Positions 27,645 to 37,044 are shown, counted from the stretch's first letter. The stretch: DNA of 64,000 bases from Streptomyces lydicus (GCF_004125265.1 NZ_RDTE01000003.1:806001-870000), one strand, 5' to 3'. Program-made: numbers and translations. The notes: a model not told the origin generated them from the sequence alone.

Positions 27645-28556
27645 TCAGGCGAAAAGCTCCTCGGCGAAGATGCGCCGGGCCGCGGTGACGAGACCTTCGA
27701 GGTCGCCGCCGGGTTCCGCCCGGTCCGTACGGAAGAGCAGCCCGGTGGCGAGTTCGGGCCGGAAGTCCAGCACCGGCAGCACCTTCACATTGTCCAGCTG
27801 GTAAAGCTGCATCGGGCTCTCCGGAGAAAGCATCGTCATCGAAAACGCGAGGCCGCCGGATACCAACTCCGAGGTCCCCGCATAATCGGAGCTATTGAGG
27901 CGAATTCTCTTCTTCAGCCCCGCGGAATTCAGCCGGGCATCGATTTCGTCGAAATACGCGGGCAGGGCCTCGGGCGCGGTGGCCACAAAGGGGAATTGCT
28001 TCAGCTCGTCCAGGGTGACCGACTCCCGGCCCTCGAACCGGTCGGCGGGGACCGCCGCCCCGAGCCGTTCCCGCATGACCTCGATGATGCCGAGAGCGGG
28101 GTCCACGACCGGGAGCCGGGCCAGTGCGAGAGCCAGCCGGCCGTCGCGGACCGCCTCGGCGAGGCCGGCGGAACGGCCGGGCCAGCGCTTGAGCTCATAG
28201 GTCTCCCCGCAGGCCTCCGCCAGTTCCCGGACCCGGGCACGGAGGCCGGGGTGCACCCCGGAGGGCATCCCGATGAGCTGGGTGGTGCGCTGCGGACGGA
28301 CCGCCTCACGCAGCCGCCAGGGAATGGAGTTGACGCGTTCCAGCACATCGCGCGCCATCGGCAGCAACGCGGCACCGGCGGGCGTCAGCTCGACGTGATG
28401 GGTGGTGCGGTCGAAGAGCGTCTGCTGCAGCTCACGCTCGAGGTCCTTGATCCGCTGACTCAGCGGAGACGCCGCCATATGCAGCTTGCGTGCCGCCTGG
28501 GAGAAATTCAGCTCTTCGGCGACCGCGACGAAGTAGCGCAGGTGCAGCATGTCCAC
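27645..28556 (-). CDS. LysR-family transcriptional regulator
   Basis: 303 aa. The N-terminal winged helix-turn-helix is clear: LRYFVAVAEELNFSQAARKLHMAASPLSQRIKDLERELQ in the usual position (written in part: SQAARKLHMAASPLSQRI). The rest is the type 2 periplasmic-binding-fold effector domain. It lies immediately upstream of, and in the same direction as, the CaiB set; it may control that set or itself. Confidence 0.9.
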   Translation of the reverse strand: MDMLHLRYFVAVAEELNFSQAARKLHMAASPLSQRIKDLERELQQTLFDRTTHHVELTPAGAALLPMARDVLERVNSIPWRLREAVRPQRTTQLIGMPSGVHPGLRARVRELAEACGETYELKRWPGRSAGLAEAVRDGRLALALARLPVVDPALGIIEVMRERLGAAVPADRFEGRESVTLDELKQFPFVATAPEALPAYFDEIDARLNSAGLKKRIRLNSSDYAGTSELVSGGLAFSMTMLSPESPMQLYQLDNVKVLPVLDFRPELATGLLFRTDRAEPGGDLEGLVTAARRIFAEELFA

Positions 28557-28663
28557 GCGCCCACATTACCCGGGGGTAAGGGACCGGACTTCGCGGACCG
28601 CGGCGGCGCTCCTGAGTGCCCCGCAGTGCCCCGGAGCAGCCCGACAGCCCTCGACGGCCCTCG

Positions 28664-29278
28664 TCAGTCGTCGGCGAGACCGAGCAGTGAAGGGTCGTCG
28701 GCCAGGTCGCGGAAGGCCGCTCGCGGATCCTTGAGAAGCTTGCGCTCGGTGAGGTCGAGCAGCCCGCAGACGGCGCTCACCTCGGCGGCCACCGTGCCGT
28801 CCGCCTTACGGACGGTCTGCTCGATCCGGAAGGTCTTGCCCTCGCCCCAGACGAAGGCGCAGCTCACCTCGACCTCGTCACCGGCCCGCAGCTCGCGCCG
28901 GTAGCGGATGGTGGTCTCGACGGTCACCGGGCCGACCCGGCGCTCCACCATGGTGCTCTGGCGGATGCCGCTCGCCTGCAGCAGCGACCAGCGGGCGTGC
29001 TCGGCGTACTGCAGATAGACGCTCTGGTTGAGATGGCCCTGGGTGTCGGTTTCGTAGCCGCGCACGGTGACGGGGACGGCGAACGGCACGGCCGCGTCCG
29101 CGCCGGTCTCCGTGCTCGTACCGGTTCCCGTGCCCGCACCGGATCCCGCGTCCGTAGCGCTCTCCCCGTCCGACGCCTGTGCCGCTCCCACCACGATCTC
29201 TCCCGTCCCCATCCCCGTACCGTCCTCGTACCCGTACGTGCCGGTCCGCCGCTCGGGCGCCCGCGGGCTTCCCGCCAC
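28664..29278 (-). CDS. Acyl-CoA thioesterase, hotdog fold (4-hydroxybenzoyl-CoA thioesterase/YbgC-like)
   Basis: 204 aa. The core (from about residue 65) has VRGYETDTQGHLNQSVYLQYAEHARW, where the Asp/His/Asn segment matches the active-site region of YbgC/FcbC hotdog thioesterases. The first ~60 residues are a variable Gly/Thr/Ala-rich tail with GTGTGTSTETG repeats that may not be translated: internal ATG starts exist. GTG at 29278 chosen for its GAGAGG site. Confidence 0.78.
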   Translation of the reverse strand: MAGSPRAPERRTGTYGYEDGTGMGTGEIVVGAAQASDGESATDAGSGAGTGTGTSTETGADAAVPFAVPVTVRGYETDTQGHLNQSVYLQYAEHARWSLLQASGIRQSTMVERRVGPVTVETTIRYRRELRAGDEVEVSCAFVWGEGKTFRIEQTVRKADGTVAAEVSAVCGLLDLTERKLLKDPRAAFRDLADDPSLLGLADD

Positions 29279-29392
29279 CGGCCTCTCATCGTAGGCGCCG
29301 GGGGCCGGCGGATACCGACCGCGTCAGGCACCGGCCGTCAAATGCTGCCCCCACAAACCGCCCGTCACGGACTGCCCACCACAGACTCCCCG

Positions 29393-30622
29393 TCACGGAC
29401 TCCCCGTCTTCAGTTTCAGGTTCCACTTGGCCAGCGGCTCCCCGACCGGCTGGAAGATGGTGACGGTGGCACCGCCGAAGTTGCCGCAGGTGGCGGCGCC
29501 TCCGCCGGAGTGCATGCCGATCGCCATCGGGGCGTTGGGCTGGGTGACGTACGAACCGCCCGAATCACCGGGCGCCGAGCAGGCGTTGGTGAACGAAAGG
29601 CCCTCGACGACCGTGTTGCCGTAGTCCACGGTCTGGTCGACCCGGGTGATCTCCCCGCAGTGCCAGCCGCTGCTCTGCCCTGAGCGGCAGATCGACATGC
29701 CCACCAGGCCCTCCTGGGAACCGGTGACGGCGACCGGCGTACCGCCCTGGCCCGCCACATACGAGCTGACGATCCAGTCCGGCTGGTCGACCCCCACCAG
29801 CCCGAAGTCGCCCTCGCGGTCGTTGACGCTGTGCCGGCCGTCCTCGTTGGAGATGCCCATGCGGGTGCCGTCCTTGCCGTACGCGGGCTGGTCGGCGGTG
29901 AGGGTGCAGTGACCGGCCGTCAGGAATCCCTGGAAGCCGTCCGGCCCGGTCACCGAGAAGCCGATCGAGCAGATGCCGTCGCTGCCGGGCATCCACCGCT
30001 CGCCGCCCACCACCGAGCCGCCCTGCTGACGTGGCCTGCGGTCGCCGCGCTCGAAGGTGACGGGGACCTTGGTGCGCGCCCCGAGACCGCGGACGGCCTC
30101 CTCGAAGGCGTCGGTGCGGGCGGTGCGCCTGGTGTGGTCGAGACGGACCACGACGCCGTCGGCGCGCTCGTCCACGCCCCACCCGGTGACGCCCGGTACG
30201 CCCTTGCCGGCCTTGCGGTTGATCTGCTGCACCAGTGCGGTGAGCGTGGCGCGGCTGTGCGGCACCGTTTTGGGCACCGCACCGGCGGCACGTACCCGCT
30301 GCGCATCGGCGGCGCCGGTGACCGCGACGACGAGCTTGCCGGTCGTCTTGTCGAACCACATCCCGGCGGGCGGTGCGCTGAGCGCCCGGCGCACGCCGGC
30401 CACGGCGCGGTGCGCCTCGGCCTCCTGGGCGAGCCGGGCGCGCACCTGCGGTGCCGTCAGCCCGAGGTCCCGGCGCATCGCATCGAGCATGGCGCGCGGC
30501 GAGGGCGGGGGCGACGGGTCCGGCCGCGGCACGGCATGCGCCGGACCGAGCGGGCCGGCGGCCGCCATGACGGCGGCGACGGTCGCGCCCCAGAGAGCTG
30601 CCTTGCGAAAGCGGCGTTCCAT
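29393..30622 (-). CDS. Secreted serine protease of the streptogrisin/alpha-lytic (S1E) family with propeptide
   Basis: 409-aa preproenzyme: signal peptide (RRFRKAALWGATVAAVMAAAG, shortened), ~150-residue pro-region that assists folding (LDAMRRDLGLTAPQVRARLAQE), then a mature chymotrypsin-fold domain. Catalytic triad: His in TAGHC (~237), Asp in REGDFGLV (~270), Ser in APGDSGGS (~350). Cysteine pairs and GGGAATCGNFGG near the end match streptogrisins. ATG at 30622 has GAGGAG upstream. Divergent from the NlpC/P60-like gene over 102 bp. Confidence 0.9.
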   Translation of the reverse strand: MERRFRKAALWGATVAAVMAAAGPLGPAHAVPRPDPSPPPSPRAMLDAMRRDLGLTAPQVRARLAQEAEAHRAVAGVRRALSAPPAGMWFDKTTGKLVVAVTGAADAQRVRAAGAVPKTVPHSRATLTALVQQINRKAGKGVPGVTGWGVDERADGVVVRLDHTRRTARTDAFEEAVRGLGARTKVPVTFERGDRRPRQQGGSVVGGERWMPGSDGICSIGFSVTGPDGFQGFLTAGHCTLTADQPAYGKDGTRMGISNEDGRHSVNDREGDFGLVGVDQPDWIVSSYVAGQGGTPVAVTGSQEGLVGMSICRSGQSSGWHCGEITRVDQTVDYGNTVVEGLSFTNACSAPGDSGGSYVTQPNAPMAIGMHSGGGAATCGNFGGATVTIFQPVGEPLAKWNLKLKTGSP

Positions 30623-30724
30623 CGGGGTCTCCTCGCGGTGTCGAGTGCACGTCGGGTCCGATTCGTCGAGCCTGCTCGACACCGGGGCGTGCGGCACGAG
30701 GGAGATCCCCTGCATCATGGCCGG

Positions 30725-31267
30725 GTGAGGTACGACCCCGGCCGTCAAATCCCCGCCTCCGGTGGCGCAGTAGCCTTCCGGCAGCTTCCCCGGGCACTGC
30801 GGAAGGTGACCTACTCGGGCGCCCGCCATCCGGGAGCGCCGACACCTGAATGCCCGTCATACCCCCTGGCACGGCCGGACGGTGCGCCCGGCGGCGCCGC
30901 CCCTGATCCCTTCGCCGATCTGACCGGGGGCGCGAACTGTCAGCGTTACGCCTACGCCGTGCTGCGCCACTTCGGCCTGCTGATACCACCGTTGCGCTCG
31001 GCGGAACTCTGGGCGGACGCGCACACAACACGGCAGGCCGACCCTCCGCAACCGCTGGATCTGGTCCTGTTCGACTCCGGGCCGCTCGACGGCCGGCCGG
31101 CGGGGTACGGCGCGCATGTGGGCGTGCACCTGGGGCCCGACCAGGTCCTGCATCTGTGCCGGGAGGTCGGCGAACCCGCCATATGGCGCTATGCGGACTT
31201 CGCGGCGCGCCCGCGCTACCGGCGGTTCCTCGGCGCCAAGCGGGCGGTGCACAGAACGGAGCGCTGA
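30725..31267 (+). CDS. NlpC/P60-like cysteine hydrolase (putative)
   Basis: 180-aa cytoplasmic-looking protein. NCQRYAYAVLRHFGL gives a candidate Cys nucleophile at the start of a helix, and AHVGVHLGPDQVLHLC a candidate His on the following strand pair, the order found in NlpC/P60 folds. No signal peptide visible. The GTG at 30725 is chosen because the sequence before it in frame is antisense of the protease gene. Its 3' end is duplicated immediately downstream. Confidence 0.6.
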   Translation: MRYDPGRQIPASGGAVAFRQLPRALRKVTYSGARHPGAPTPECPSYPLARPDGAPGGAAPDPFADLTGGANCQRYAYAVLRHFGLLIPPLRSAELWADAHTTRQADPPQPLDLVLFDSGPLDGRPAGYGAHVGVHLGPDQVLHLCREVGEPAIWRYADFAARPRYRRFLGAKRAVHRTER

Positions 31268-31305
31268 GCACCAAGCGGGCGGTGCACACGACAGAGCGCT
31301 GAGCG
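31236..31305. repeat. 35-bp direct duplication covering the 3' end and stop codon of the NlpC/P60-like gene
   Basis: Units 31236-31270 and 31271-31305 are identical at 31 of 35 positions. The first holds the last ~10 codons and TGA of the gene; the second repeats them after the stop. Confidence 0.8.
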
Positions 31306-31340
31306 CCCGGCGGGTGCGGCGGGCGCGGGGAGTGCCCTGA

Positions 31341-31413
31341 TGCGCGAGGCGGGGAGCGCCTTACTGCGCGAGGGGGGGAGCGCCTTACTGCGCGAGGGCG
31401 GGGAGCGCCCTAC
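31341..31413. repeat. 24-25-bp tandem repeat, three units
   Basis: Units 31341-31364, 31365-31388 and 31389-31413 are near-identical and lie between the NlpC/P60-like gene and the convergent Gly-rich membrane protein gene. They give a GSALLREG peptide repeat in one frame, but that frame is antisense to the next gene and is not believed to be coding. Confidence 0.8.
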
Positions 31414-31440
31414 TACGGCGGCACGGGAGGCGCCCAGCGC

Positions 31441-32826
31441 TCAGAAACCGCCGCCGAAACCCCCGTCGCCTCCGCCGCCACCGAAGCCCCCGCCATCCCC
31501 GAAGCCCCCACCGTCGAAGCCGCCCCCGTCGCCGAAGCCGCCCCCGAAGTCGTCGGAGTTGAAGTCGGCTCCGGTGGAGTCGCCGCCCTCGGCACCGGTG
31601 GGGCCGCCGAAGCCGGCGCCATAGGCGTCGGTCGACCACATCATGTTGCCGAGCAGCGTGCCCACCAGGAGGCCGGGCAGCAGGCCGCCGCCGAAGTAGC
31701 CGCCGGCCCAGGGGCCGTAGGCCGGGCCCGCGTCCCAGTAGGGGCGGTCGCCGCTCGGGGTGCGGACCGTACGGGCCAGCGGCTCCCGGCCGTCGTCCAG
31801 GCGGCTCTTGTCCGCGGCGCAGACCGGCACGGTGCGCTCCGCACCGCCCGCGGGTGCCCAGGCGGCATCGGCGACGGACGGACCGTGGCGCGGATCGAAG
31901 AAGCAGGGCAGCCGGCGCTCGGGCAGCGGCCTGCCCTCGCGTCGCGCGGCAAGGGTGGCCAGCGAGAACCGGCCGTCCTCCAGGGCCTTGGTCACTGCCT
32001 GCACCTCGCCGGGGTGCCCGGCTGCCGCCATCGACGACTTGGCGTTCTCGTACGCGTCCAGCGCATGGCTGTAGTCCGCGCGCATCGCGTCGTCGGCACC
32101 GGGCTCACCGGGGTGGAAGTCGAGCCGGTCCAGCTCCTCGCCGAAGGCGGTGATGTCCTCGTCGACGACGACCCGCAGGTCCTCCAGCGCCGCCCGCTCC
32201 TCCTCGGCCCGCTTCCTGCGGTTGCGGCGGGCGAGGGCGTACGCGCCACCACCGCCGACGACCACCAGCACACCGAGACCGATCGCGGTGCCGGTGTCGA
32301 AGCCGCTGCCGCCGGAGTCGCCCCAGGAGGCGGGTGCCCGGCCCTGCGCCGAGGTGAGCGCGGTGTCGACGAAGCTGTTCAGCCGGGCGTTGACGCTCGG
32401 GTAGTGGGAGCGCTTGACCGATCCGACGAGGTTCTGCACCGCGCTGTGCGGCATCACCCGCGGGTCGGCACCGGCGTTGAAGCCGGTGCCGAGCTCGACG
32501 GCGTAGACCCCGCTGATGCCGGTCTTGGTGCGCAGATCCGTCAGCAGCGTGCCGGGCGGGTACTCGGCGGCGCGTGGCAGCACGGCGACGAAGACCGGCT
32601 TGTCCGCGTCCTTGATCTTCTTGGCCAGCGCCTCCGCCTCGGCCGGGGAGAACTGCCCCGCAGCCCGGGGATCCACATAGACCGGGCCCTTCTTGAGGGC
32701 TGCCGCGGCCGCGTCGAGCCCGCCGGCGGCACGGGCTCCCGGTGCCAGTGCGGCGGCCACCACCAGCAGGGCGGCCATCAGCAGCAGAACCGGTCCGATC
32801 AGCGCACGACGTGTTGCGGTCTTCAT
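31441..32826 (-). CDS. Exported membrane protein with TPM-like N-terminal domain and Gly-rich C-terminus
   Basis: 461 aa: signal peptide or membrane anchor (RALIGPVLLLMAALLVVAAA), an extracytoplasmic domain of ~130 aa with SPAEAEALAKKIKDADKPVFVAVLP that resembles TPM (TLP18.3/Psb32) domains, a transmembrane helix near 185-205 (GLGVLVVVGGGGAYALA) followed by RRNRRKR, a cytoplasmic helical part, a second hydrophobic stretch (GGGLLPGLLVGTLLG) and a GGGFGDGGGF-type tail. The tail is common in TPM-domain proteins. Role unknown, probably envelope. Confidence 0.72.
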   Translation of the reverse strand: MKTATRRALIGPVLLLMAALLVVAAALAPGARAAGGLDAAAAALKKGPVYVDPRAAGQFSPAEAEALAKKIKDADKPVFVAVLPRAAEYPPGTLLTDLRTKTGISGVYAVELGTGFNAGADPRVMPHSAVQNLVGSVKRSHYPSVNARLNSFVDTALTSAQGRAPASWGDSGGSGFDTGTAIGLGVLVVVGGGGAYALARRNRRKRAEEERAALEDLRVVVDEDITAFGEELDRLDFHPGEPGADDAMRADYSHALDAYENAKSSMAAAGHPGEVQAVTKALEDGRFSLATLAARREGRPLPERRLPCFFDPRHGPSVADAAWAPAGGAERTVPVCAADKSRLDDGREPLARTVRTPSGDRPYWDAGPAYGPWAGGYFGGGLLPGLLVGTLLGNMMWSTDAYGAGFGGPTGAEGGDSTGADFNSDDFGGGFGDGGGFDGGGFGDGGGFGGGGGDGGFGGGF

Positions 32827-33029
32827 GTGTTCGACGCTACCCGAACCGCACTTTCCAGACATCACCGCTGCCGGGGTCGATTCGGCCCGCACCGGGGGAT
32901 TCTCCTCCGGCCACCGGCGGCTGTCGCGCCGGCGATGTCCATCCAGGTGATCGCTCCGCGCGTCGTTTTTGATGATCAGAGTGCCGGGGATGTTCCGGCT
33001 CGCCACTCCCCCGAGGAAACGAGGATTCG

Positions 33030-33590
33030 ATGTGCAGGGCCACCTCGATGGCCACCAATCTGGCCGTCGCCGTCGCCGCCACCGCCGTCGGATGCATGCT
33101 GGTGATCTCGCTGACCCCGTCGAGCCCGCCCGGCGGCAAGAACTGGCCCTCGGCCGGCCGTCCGACGGCCGCCGTGTCCGGCCATGCGGGCTCGGCCGCG
33201 CGGGCCGCCACCTCCGTCCTCCACGAGACCGCCACCGGCGCCGGACCCGAAGAACCCGAGAAGTCCGAAGACTTCGTCCCGCCGCCGACGGGACGGATCG
33301 AGGTGACCGCGCCGAAGCCCGGTGTCGACTACAAGGCGAACGGCAGCTTCACGGCGGCCTGGAAGAACAGCACGGGCGAGGAGGTGGACGTCTGGCTGCG
33401 GGCGGCGACGGGCCACGGCCGGTCGCAGCGGGTGGCCCTGGTGGTGCCCCGGGCGGAAGCCGGACCGACCGGTGAGGCGCTCGTGACGCTGCCCAAGGTG
33501 CCGCCCGGCCCCCGCTATGTCCTGGAGGTGGCCACCGCCGGTGACGGCGCGGTCGGCGCCGTCAGCCGGACCTTCGCCATCACCGAATGA
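33030..33590 (+). CDS. Small secreted or membrane-anchored protein, Ig-like C-terminal domain
   Basis: 186 aa. A hydrophobic segment (NLAVAVAATAVGCMLVISL) follows a short start and may be an anchor; a Pro/Ala/Glu-rich spacer leads to a ~100-residue beta-rich domain (IEVTAPKPGVDYKANGSF to AVSRTFAITE) like the fibronectin/Ig-type domains of surface proteins. ATG with GAAACGAGG upstream. Function not known. Confidence 0.7.
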   Translation: MCRATSMATNLAVAVAATAVGCMLVISLTPSSPPGGKNWPSAGRPTAAVSGHAGSAARAATSVLHETATGAGPEEPEKSEDFVPPPTGRIEVTAPKPGVDYKANGSFTAAWKNSTGEEVDVWLRAATGHGRSQRVALVVPRAEAGPTGEALVTLPKVPPGPRYVLEVATAGDGAVGAVSRTFAITE

Positions 33591-33689
33591 CGAGCCGCGG
33601 GCGGCCGGCGGCCCGCACGAGGTGGCCCGCAGGAGGCGGTCTGGGGAGGCACCCGCCACGAGGCGCCGAGAGCAAAGGGGCGTCGAGGG

Positions 33690-34850
33690 CTAAGGGGCGT
33701 CGAGCGAGACCAGCCCCGCCAGTGCCTCCCGGTGCCGCCCCGGCGAACCCAGGGCGAGTTCATCGCTCTTGGCCCGCTTGAGGAACAGATGGGCCGGGTG
33801 TTCCCAGGTCATGCCGATGCCTCCGTGCAGCTGGATGCACTCCTGGGCGGCGCGCACCGCCACCGGCGCGCAGTACGCCTGGGCGACGGCCACCGCCACC
33901 GGGGCGTCGGCGCTGCCGGCGGCCAGTGCGTCCGCGGCGTTGCGGGCGGCGGCGCGGGCCGAGGCCACCTCTAGCCAGAGTGCGGCCATCCGGTGCTTGA
34001 GCGCCTGGAACGAGCCGACGGGGCGGCCGAACTGGGTGCGTTCGGCGGTGTGGCGCACGGTTTCGGCCAGGCACCATTCGGCGACGCCCAGTTGTTCCGA
34101 GGCGAGCAGCCCGGCACCGGTGAGCAGGGCGTGTGCGACGGCGGTGCGGGCCCGGTCGCCGCTCGCCAGGAGCCGGCCGTGAGCACCGTCGAGGGTGAGG
34201 TGCCCCAGGGGGCGGGTGAGGTCGAGCGGGGTGACGGGATCGGTGCGGACACCGTCCGCGGCTGCCTCGACCGCGTAGAGGACCGGGCCGTCGGGCCCCT
34301 CGGCCGGGACCAGGAGGAGTTCGGCGCCCGCGGCGTCGGCGACCGAGGTCACCCGGCCGGTCAGGGCGCCGTCGGCCGTGGCCCGTACGGTGGGTGCGGC
34401 CGGCCCGCCCGGAGCGGTGGGCAGCGGGACGGCGAGCACACCGACGGCGTTGCCCCCGGCGAGCGCGGCGAGCGGCGCGGCGACGTCCGCCTGGTCGTGG
34501 TCGCAGCCGAGTAGGGCGGTCACCGCGATGACCGCGCTGGTCAGATAGGGGACGGGCGCGACACAGCGGCCGGTCTCCTCCAGCACCACGGCGGCCTCGC
34601 GGGCGCTCGCGCCCGCTCCGCCGAGCTTTTCGGGCACCAGCAGGCCCGCGGCGCCGATGTCCGTGGCGAGCGCCCGCCACAGGCCGGTGTCGTAGGCGGC
34701 CTGCGACTCCAGGCCGGCGAGCACGGTGGCCGGATCGCTGCGGTCGGCGAGCAGCGACCGTACGGCGTCGCGCAGCGCGTCCTCCTCCGCGGAGTAGAGG
34801 AGGTCGGGGTCGGCTGCCGGGGTGCCGTTCAGGGGTGTCCCGTCGTTCAT
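33690..34850 (-). CDS. Acyl-CoA dehydrogenase (second subunit of a pair)
   Basis: 386-aa FAD-dependent alpha,beta-dehydrogenase. RTQFGRPVGSFQALKHRMA and CIQLHGGIGMTWEHPAHLFLKRA are the C-terminal FAD-binding and dimer signatures; the usual catalytic Glu region reads HGGIGMTWEH. The N-terminal part is more divergent than in its upstream partner. Overlap of start and previous stop (ATGA, 34847-34850) couples it to the next gene. Paired, unequal ACADs of this kind often form heteromers in sterol or branched-acid breakdown; substrate unknown. Confidence 0.87.
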   Translation of the reverse strand: MNDGTPLNGTPAADPDLLYSAEEDALRDAVRSLLADRSDPATVLAGLESQAAYDTGLWRALATDIGAAGLLVPEKLGGAGASAREAAVVLEETGRCVAPVPYLTSAVIAVTALLGCDHDQADVAAPLAALAGGNAVGVLAVPLPTAPGGPAAPTVRATADGALTGRVTSVADAAGAELLLVPAEGPDGPVLYAVEAAADGVRTDPVTPLDLTRPLGHLTLDGAHGRLLASGDRARTAVAHALLTGAGLLASEQLGVAEWCLAETVRHTAERTQFGRPVGSFQALKHRMAALWLEVASARAAARNAADALAAGSADAPVAVAVAQAYCAPVAVRAAQECIQLHGGIGMTWEHPAHLFLKRAKSDELALGSPGRHREALAGLVSLDAP

Positions 34851-36049
34851 CGGGGGAGGTCCTTCCACGCGACGTCCTTGTCGGTGCGCGGCTCGGGCGG
34901 CAGCCCCAGCACACGTTCGGCGACGATGTTGAGCAGCACTTCCGAGGTGCCTCCTTCGATGGAGTTCCCCTTGGCGCGCAGATAGCGGTAGCCGGCCTCG
35001 CGGCCGGTGAAGTCGACCCCGTCGGGGCGGCGCATCGTCCAGTCGTCGTAGGTCAGACCGTCCTCGGCGAGGAATTCCACCTCCCAGCCGCTGATCTCCT
35101 GGGCGAGCCGGGCGAAGGCCAGCTTCATCCCGCTGCCCTCGGGACCGGGCTGGCCGTGGGACAGCTGCTGGCGCAGGCGCTCGCCGGTCAGCCGGGCGAC
35201 CTCGGCCTCCACCCACAGCGTCAGCAGCCGCTGGTGCAGATCGTGGGTGCGCAGCTCGGGCCGCGCGCGCCAGTCGGCGGCGGCCACGCCGATCATCCCG
35301 CCTTCGCGCGGCATGCGGGCGCCGCCGATGGCGACCCGCTCGTTCATCAGCGTGGTCCGGGCGACCTTCCAGCCCTCGCCGACCTCGCCGAGGCGGTGGC
35401 TGTCGGGGATGCGGACGCCGGTGAGGAAGACCTCGTTGAACTCGGCCTCGCCGGTGATCTGCCGCAGCGGACGCACCTCGACGCCGGGGTCGGTCATATC
35501 GCAGAGGAAGTAGCTGATGCCGCGGTGCTTGGGCAGGCCGGGGTCGGTACGGGCGATCAGGATCGCCCAGCGGGCCAGATGGGCGCTGGACGTCCAGACC
35601 TTCTGGCCGTCCACGATCCAGTCGCCCTCGTCCCCGTCTTCGCCCCCGTCCTCCCGGACGGCTCGGGTCGCCAGGGCCGCCAGGTCGGAGCCGGCCCCGG
35701 GCTCGCTGAACAGCTGGCACCACACCTCCTCGCCGGTCCACAGCGGGCGCAGCAGACGCTGCTTCTGCTCGTCGGTGCCGAAGCGCAGGATGGTGGGCGC
35801 GGCCATGCCGAGGCCGATGCCGATGCGGCCGGGGTCGTTGCCGGGGGCTCCGGCGGCCGCCAACTCCGCGTCCACGACCGCTTGCAGGGAGCGTGGCGCG
35901 TCCAGCCCGCCGAGGCCTTCGGGGTAGTGCACCCAGGCCAGTCCGGCGTCGAAGCGGGCGCGCAGGAAGTCCAGCCGTTCGGTACTGGCCGGAGGGTGTG
36001 CGGCAAGCAGCTCGGCGGTGCGCCGGCGCAGGTCTTCGGCGTCGGTCAT
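34847..36049 (-). CDS. Acyl-CoA dehydrogenase (first subunit of a pair)
   Basis: 400 aa with the ACAD signatures WCQLFSEPGAGSDLAAL, DWIVDGQKVWTSSAHLA and a C-terminal IEGGTSEVLLNIVAERVLGL. ATG at 36049 overlaps the quinone oxidoreductase stop (ATGA), so three genes are coupled. Together with its partner it likely forms one enzyme complex. Confidence 0.88.
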   Translation of the reverse strand: MTDAEDLRRRTAELLAAHPPASTERLDFLRARFDAGLAWVHYPEGLGGLDAPRSLQAVVDAELAAAGAPGNDPGRIGIGLGMAAPTILRFGTDEQKQRLLRPLWTGEEVWCQLFSEPGAGSDLAALATRAVREDGGEDGDEGDWIVDGQKVWTSSAHLARWAILIARTDPGLPKHRGISYFLCDMTDPGVEVRPLRQITGEAEFNEVFLTGVRIPDSHRLGEVGEGWKVARTTLMNERVAIGGARMPREGGMIGVAAADWRARPELRTHDLHQRLLTLWVEAEVARLTGERLRQQLSHGQPGPEGSGMKLAFARLAQEISGWEVEFLAEDGLTYDDWTMRRPDGVDFTGREAGYRYLRAKGNSIEGGTSEVLLNIVAERVLGLPPEPRTDKDVAWKDLPR

Positions 36050-37044
36050 CGGGTCTCCTCGGCCGTGGGCAGGATGACGAGCCGGCCGGTGGACGTACCG
36101 TCGGCGACCCGCTGGACGGCAACGGCTGCGTCCTCCAGGGGGAACCTGCCGCCGATGAGCGGCTTGACGGCGCCCTGTGCGGCGAGTTTGGCCAGCTCCT
36201 CGTGGCAGGCGTCGACCGCGGCCGGGTCCTTGGTGTTGTAGAGGCCCCAGTGCAGGCCCAGGATCGCGTAGTTCTTCACCAGCGCGTGGTTGAGGGCCGG
36301 GGTGGGGATGGCGCCGCCGGCGAAGCCGACGACGATGATCCGGCCCTCGAAGGCGATGCACTTGACGGACTTGGCGTAGGCCTCACCGCCCACCGGGTCG
36401 TAGACCACATCCGCGCCGCGGCCGCCGGTGGCCTCCTTCACGGCGCCGATGATGTCGTCGTGGCGCCGGTCGAGGACGAGATCGCAGCCCAGCTCGCGGG
36501 CGGTGCGGGCCTTGTCCTCGCCGCCCACCACGCCGATGACCCGCGCACCGGCGGCCTTGCCGAGCTGTACGGCGGCGCTGCCGACGCCCCCGGCGGCGGC
36601 GTGCACGAGCAGGGTCTCGCCCGCCTGGAGCCGGGCCCTGCGGTGCAGTCCGAACCAGCCGGTCTGGTAACCGATGTGCAGTGCGGCGGCCTCGGCGTCG
36701 TCCAGCGCCTCGGGGGCCGGGCGGACCGTCGCCGCGTCGACGACGGCGAGTTCGGCGAAACCGCCGTCGGGCAGCGGCGGCTGCGCCAGCACCCGCGCCC
36801 CGATCTCTCCGGCCGCCCCCTCCCCCGCGGCGATCACCTCGCCGCAGATCTCCACGCCGGGGGTGAACGGCAGCGGCGGCCGGACCTGGTACTGGCCGCG
36901 GCACAGCAGCGCATCGGGGAAGTTGACGTTGGCGGCCCGCACCCGCAGCAGCAGCTGCCCCGGTCCCGGCTGCGGATCCGGCACCTCCTCCAGCCGCATC
37001 ACTTCACGCGGCTCACCGTTCGCGTGTACGCGCCATGCCTTCAC
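36046..37044 (-). CDS. NADPH:quinone oxidoreductase-like MDR protein
   Basis: 332 aa of the zinc-free medium-chain reductase family. Substrate region PGVEICGEVIAAGEG; nucleotide fold HAAAGGVGSAAVQLGKAAGA; no structural-zinc Cys cluster. GTG at 37044 (KAWRVHANGEPREV) is chosen for GGAGG at proper distance; the longer frame above is noise. First gene of the oxidoreductase/ACAD operon; may hand electrons between NADPH and quinone or an enoyl product. Confidence 0.88.
   Translation of the reverse strand: MKAWRVHANGEPREVMRLEEVPDPQPGPGQLLLRVRAANVNFPDALLCRGQYQVRPPLPFTPGVEICGEVIAAGEGAAGEIGARVLAQPPLPDGGFAELAVVDAATVRPAPEALDDAEAAALHIGYQTGWFGLHRRARLQAGETLLVHAAAGGVGSAAVQLGKAAGARVIGVVGGEDKARTARELGCDLVLDRRHDDIIGAVKEATGGRGADVVYDPVGGEAYAKSVKCIAFEGRIIVVGFAGGAIPTPALNHALVKNYAILGLHWGLYNTKDPAAVDACHEELAKLAAQGAVKPLIGGRFPLEDAAVAVQRVADGTSTGRLVILPTAEETR

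Noticed and set aside
31340..31624. Pro/Lys-rich plus-strand ORF with GSALLREG repeats
   Set aside because: Antisense to the Gly-rich tail of the TPM-like gene; the Pro repeats are its mirror image.
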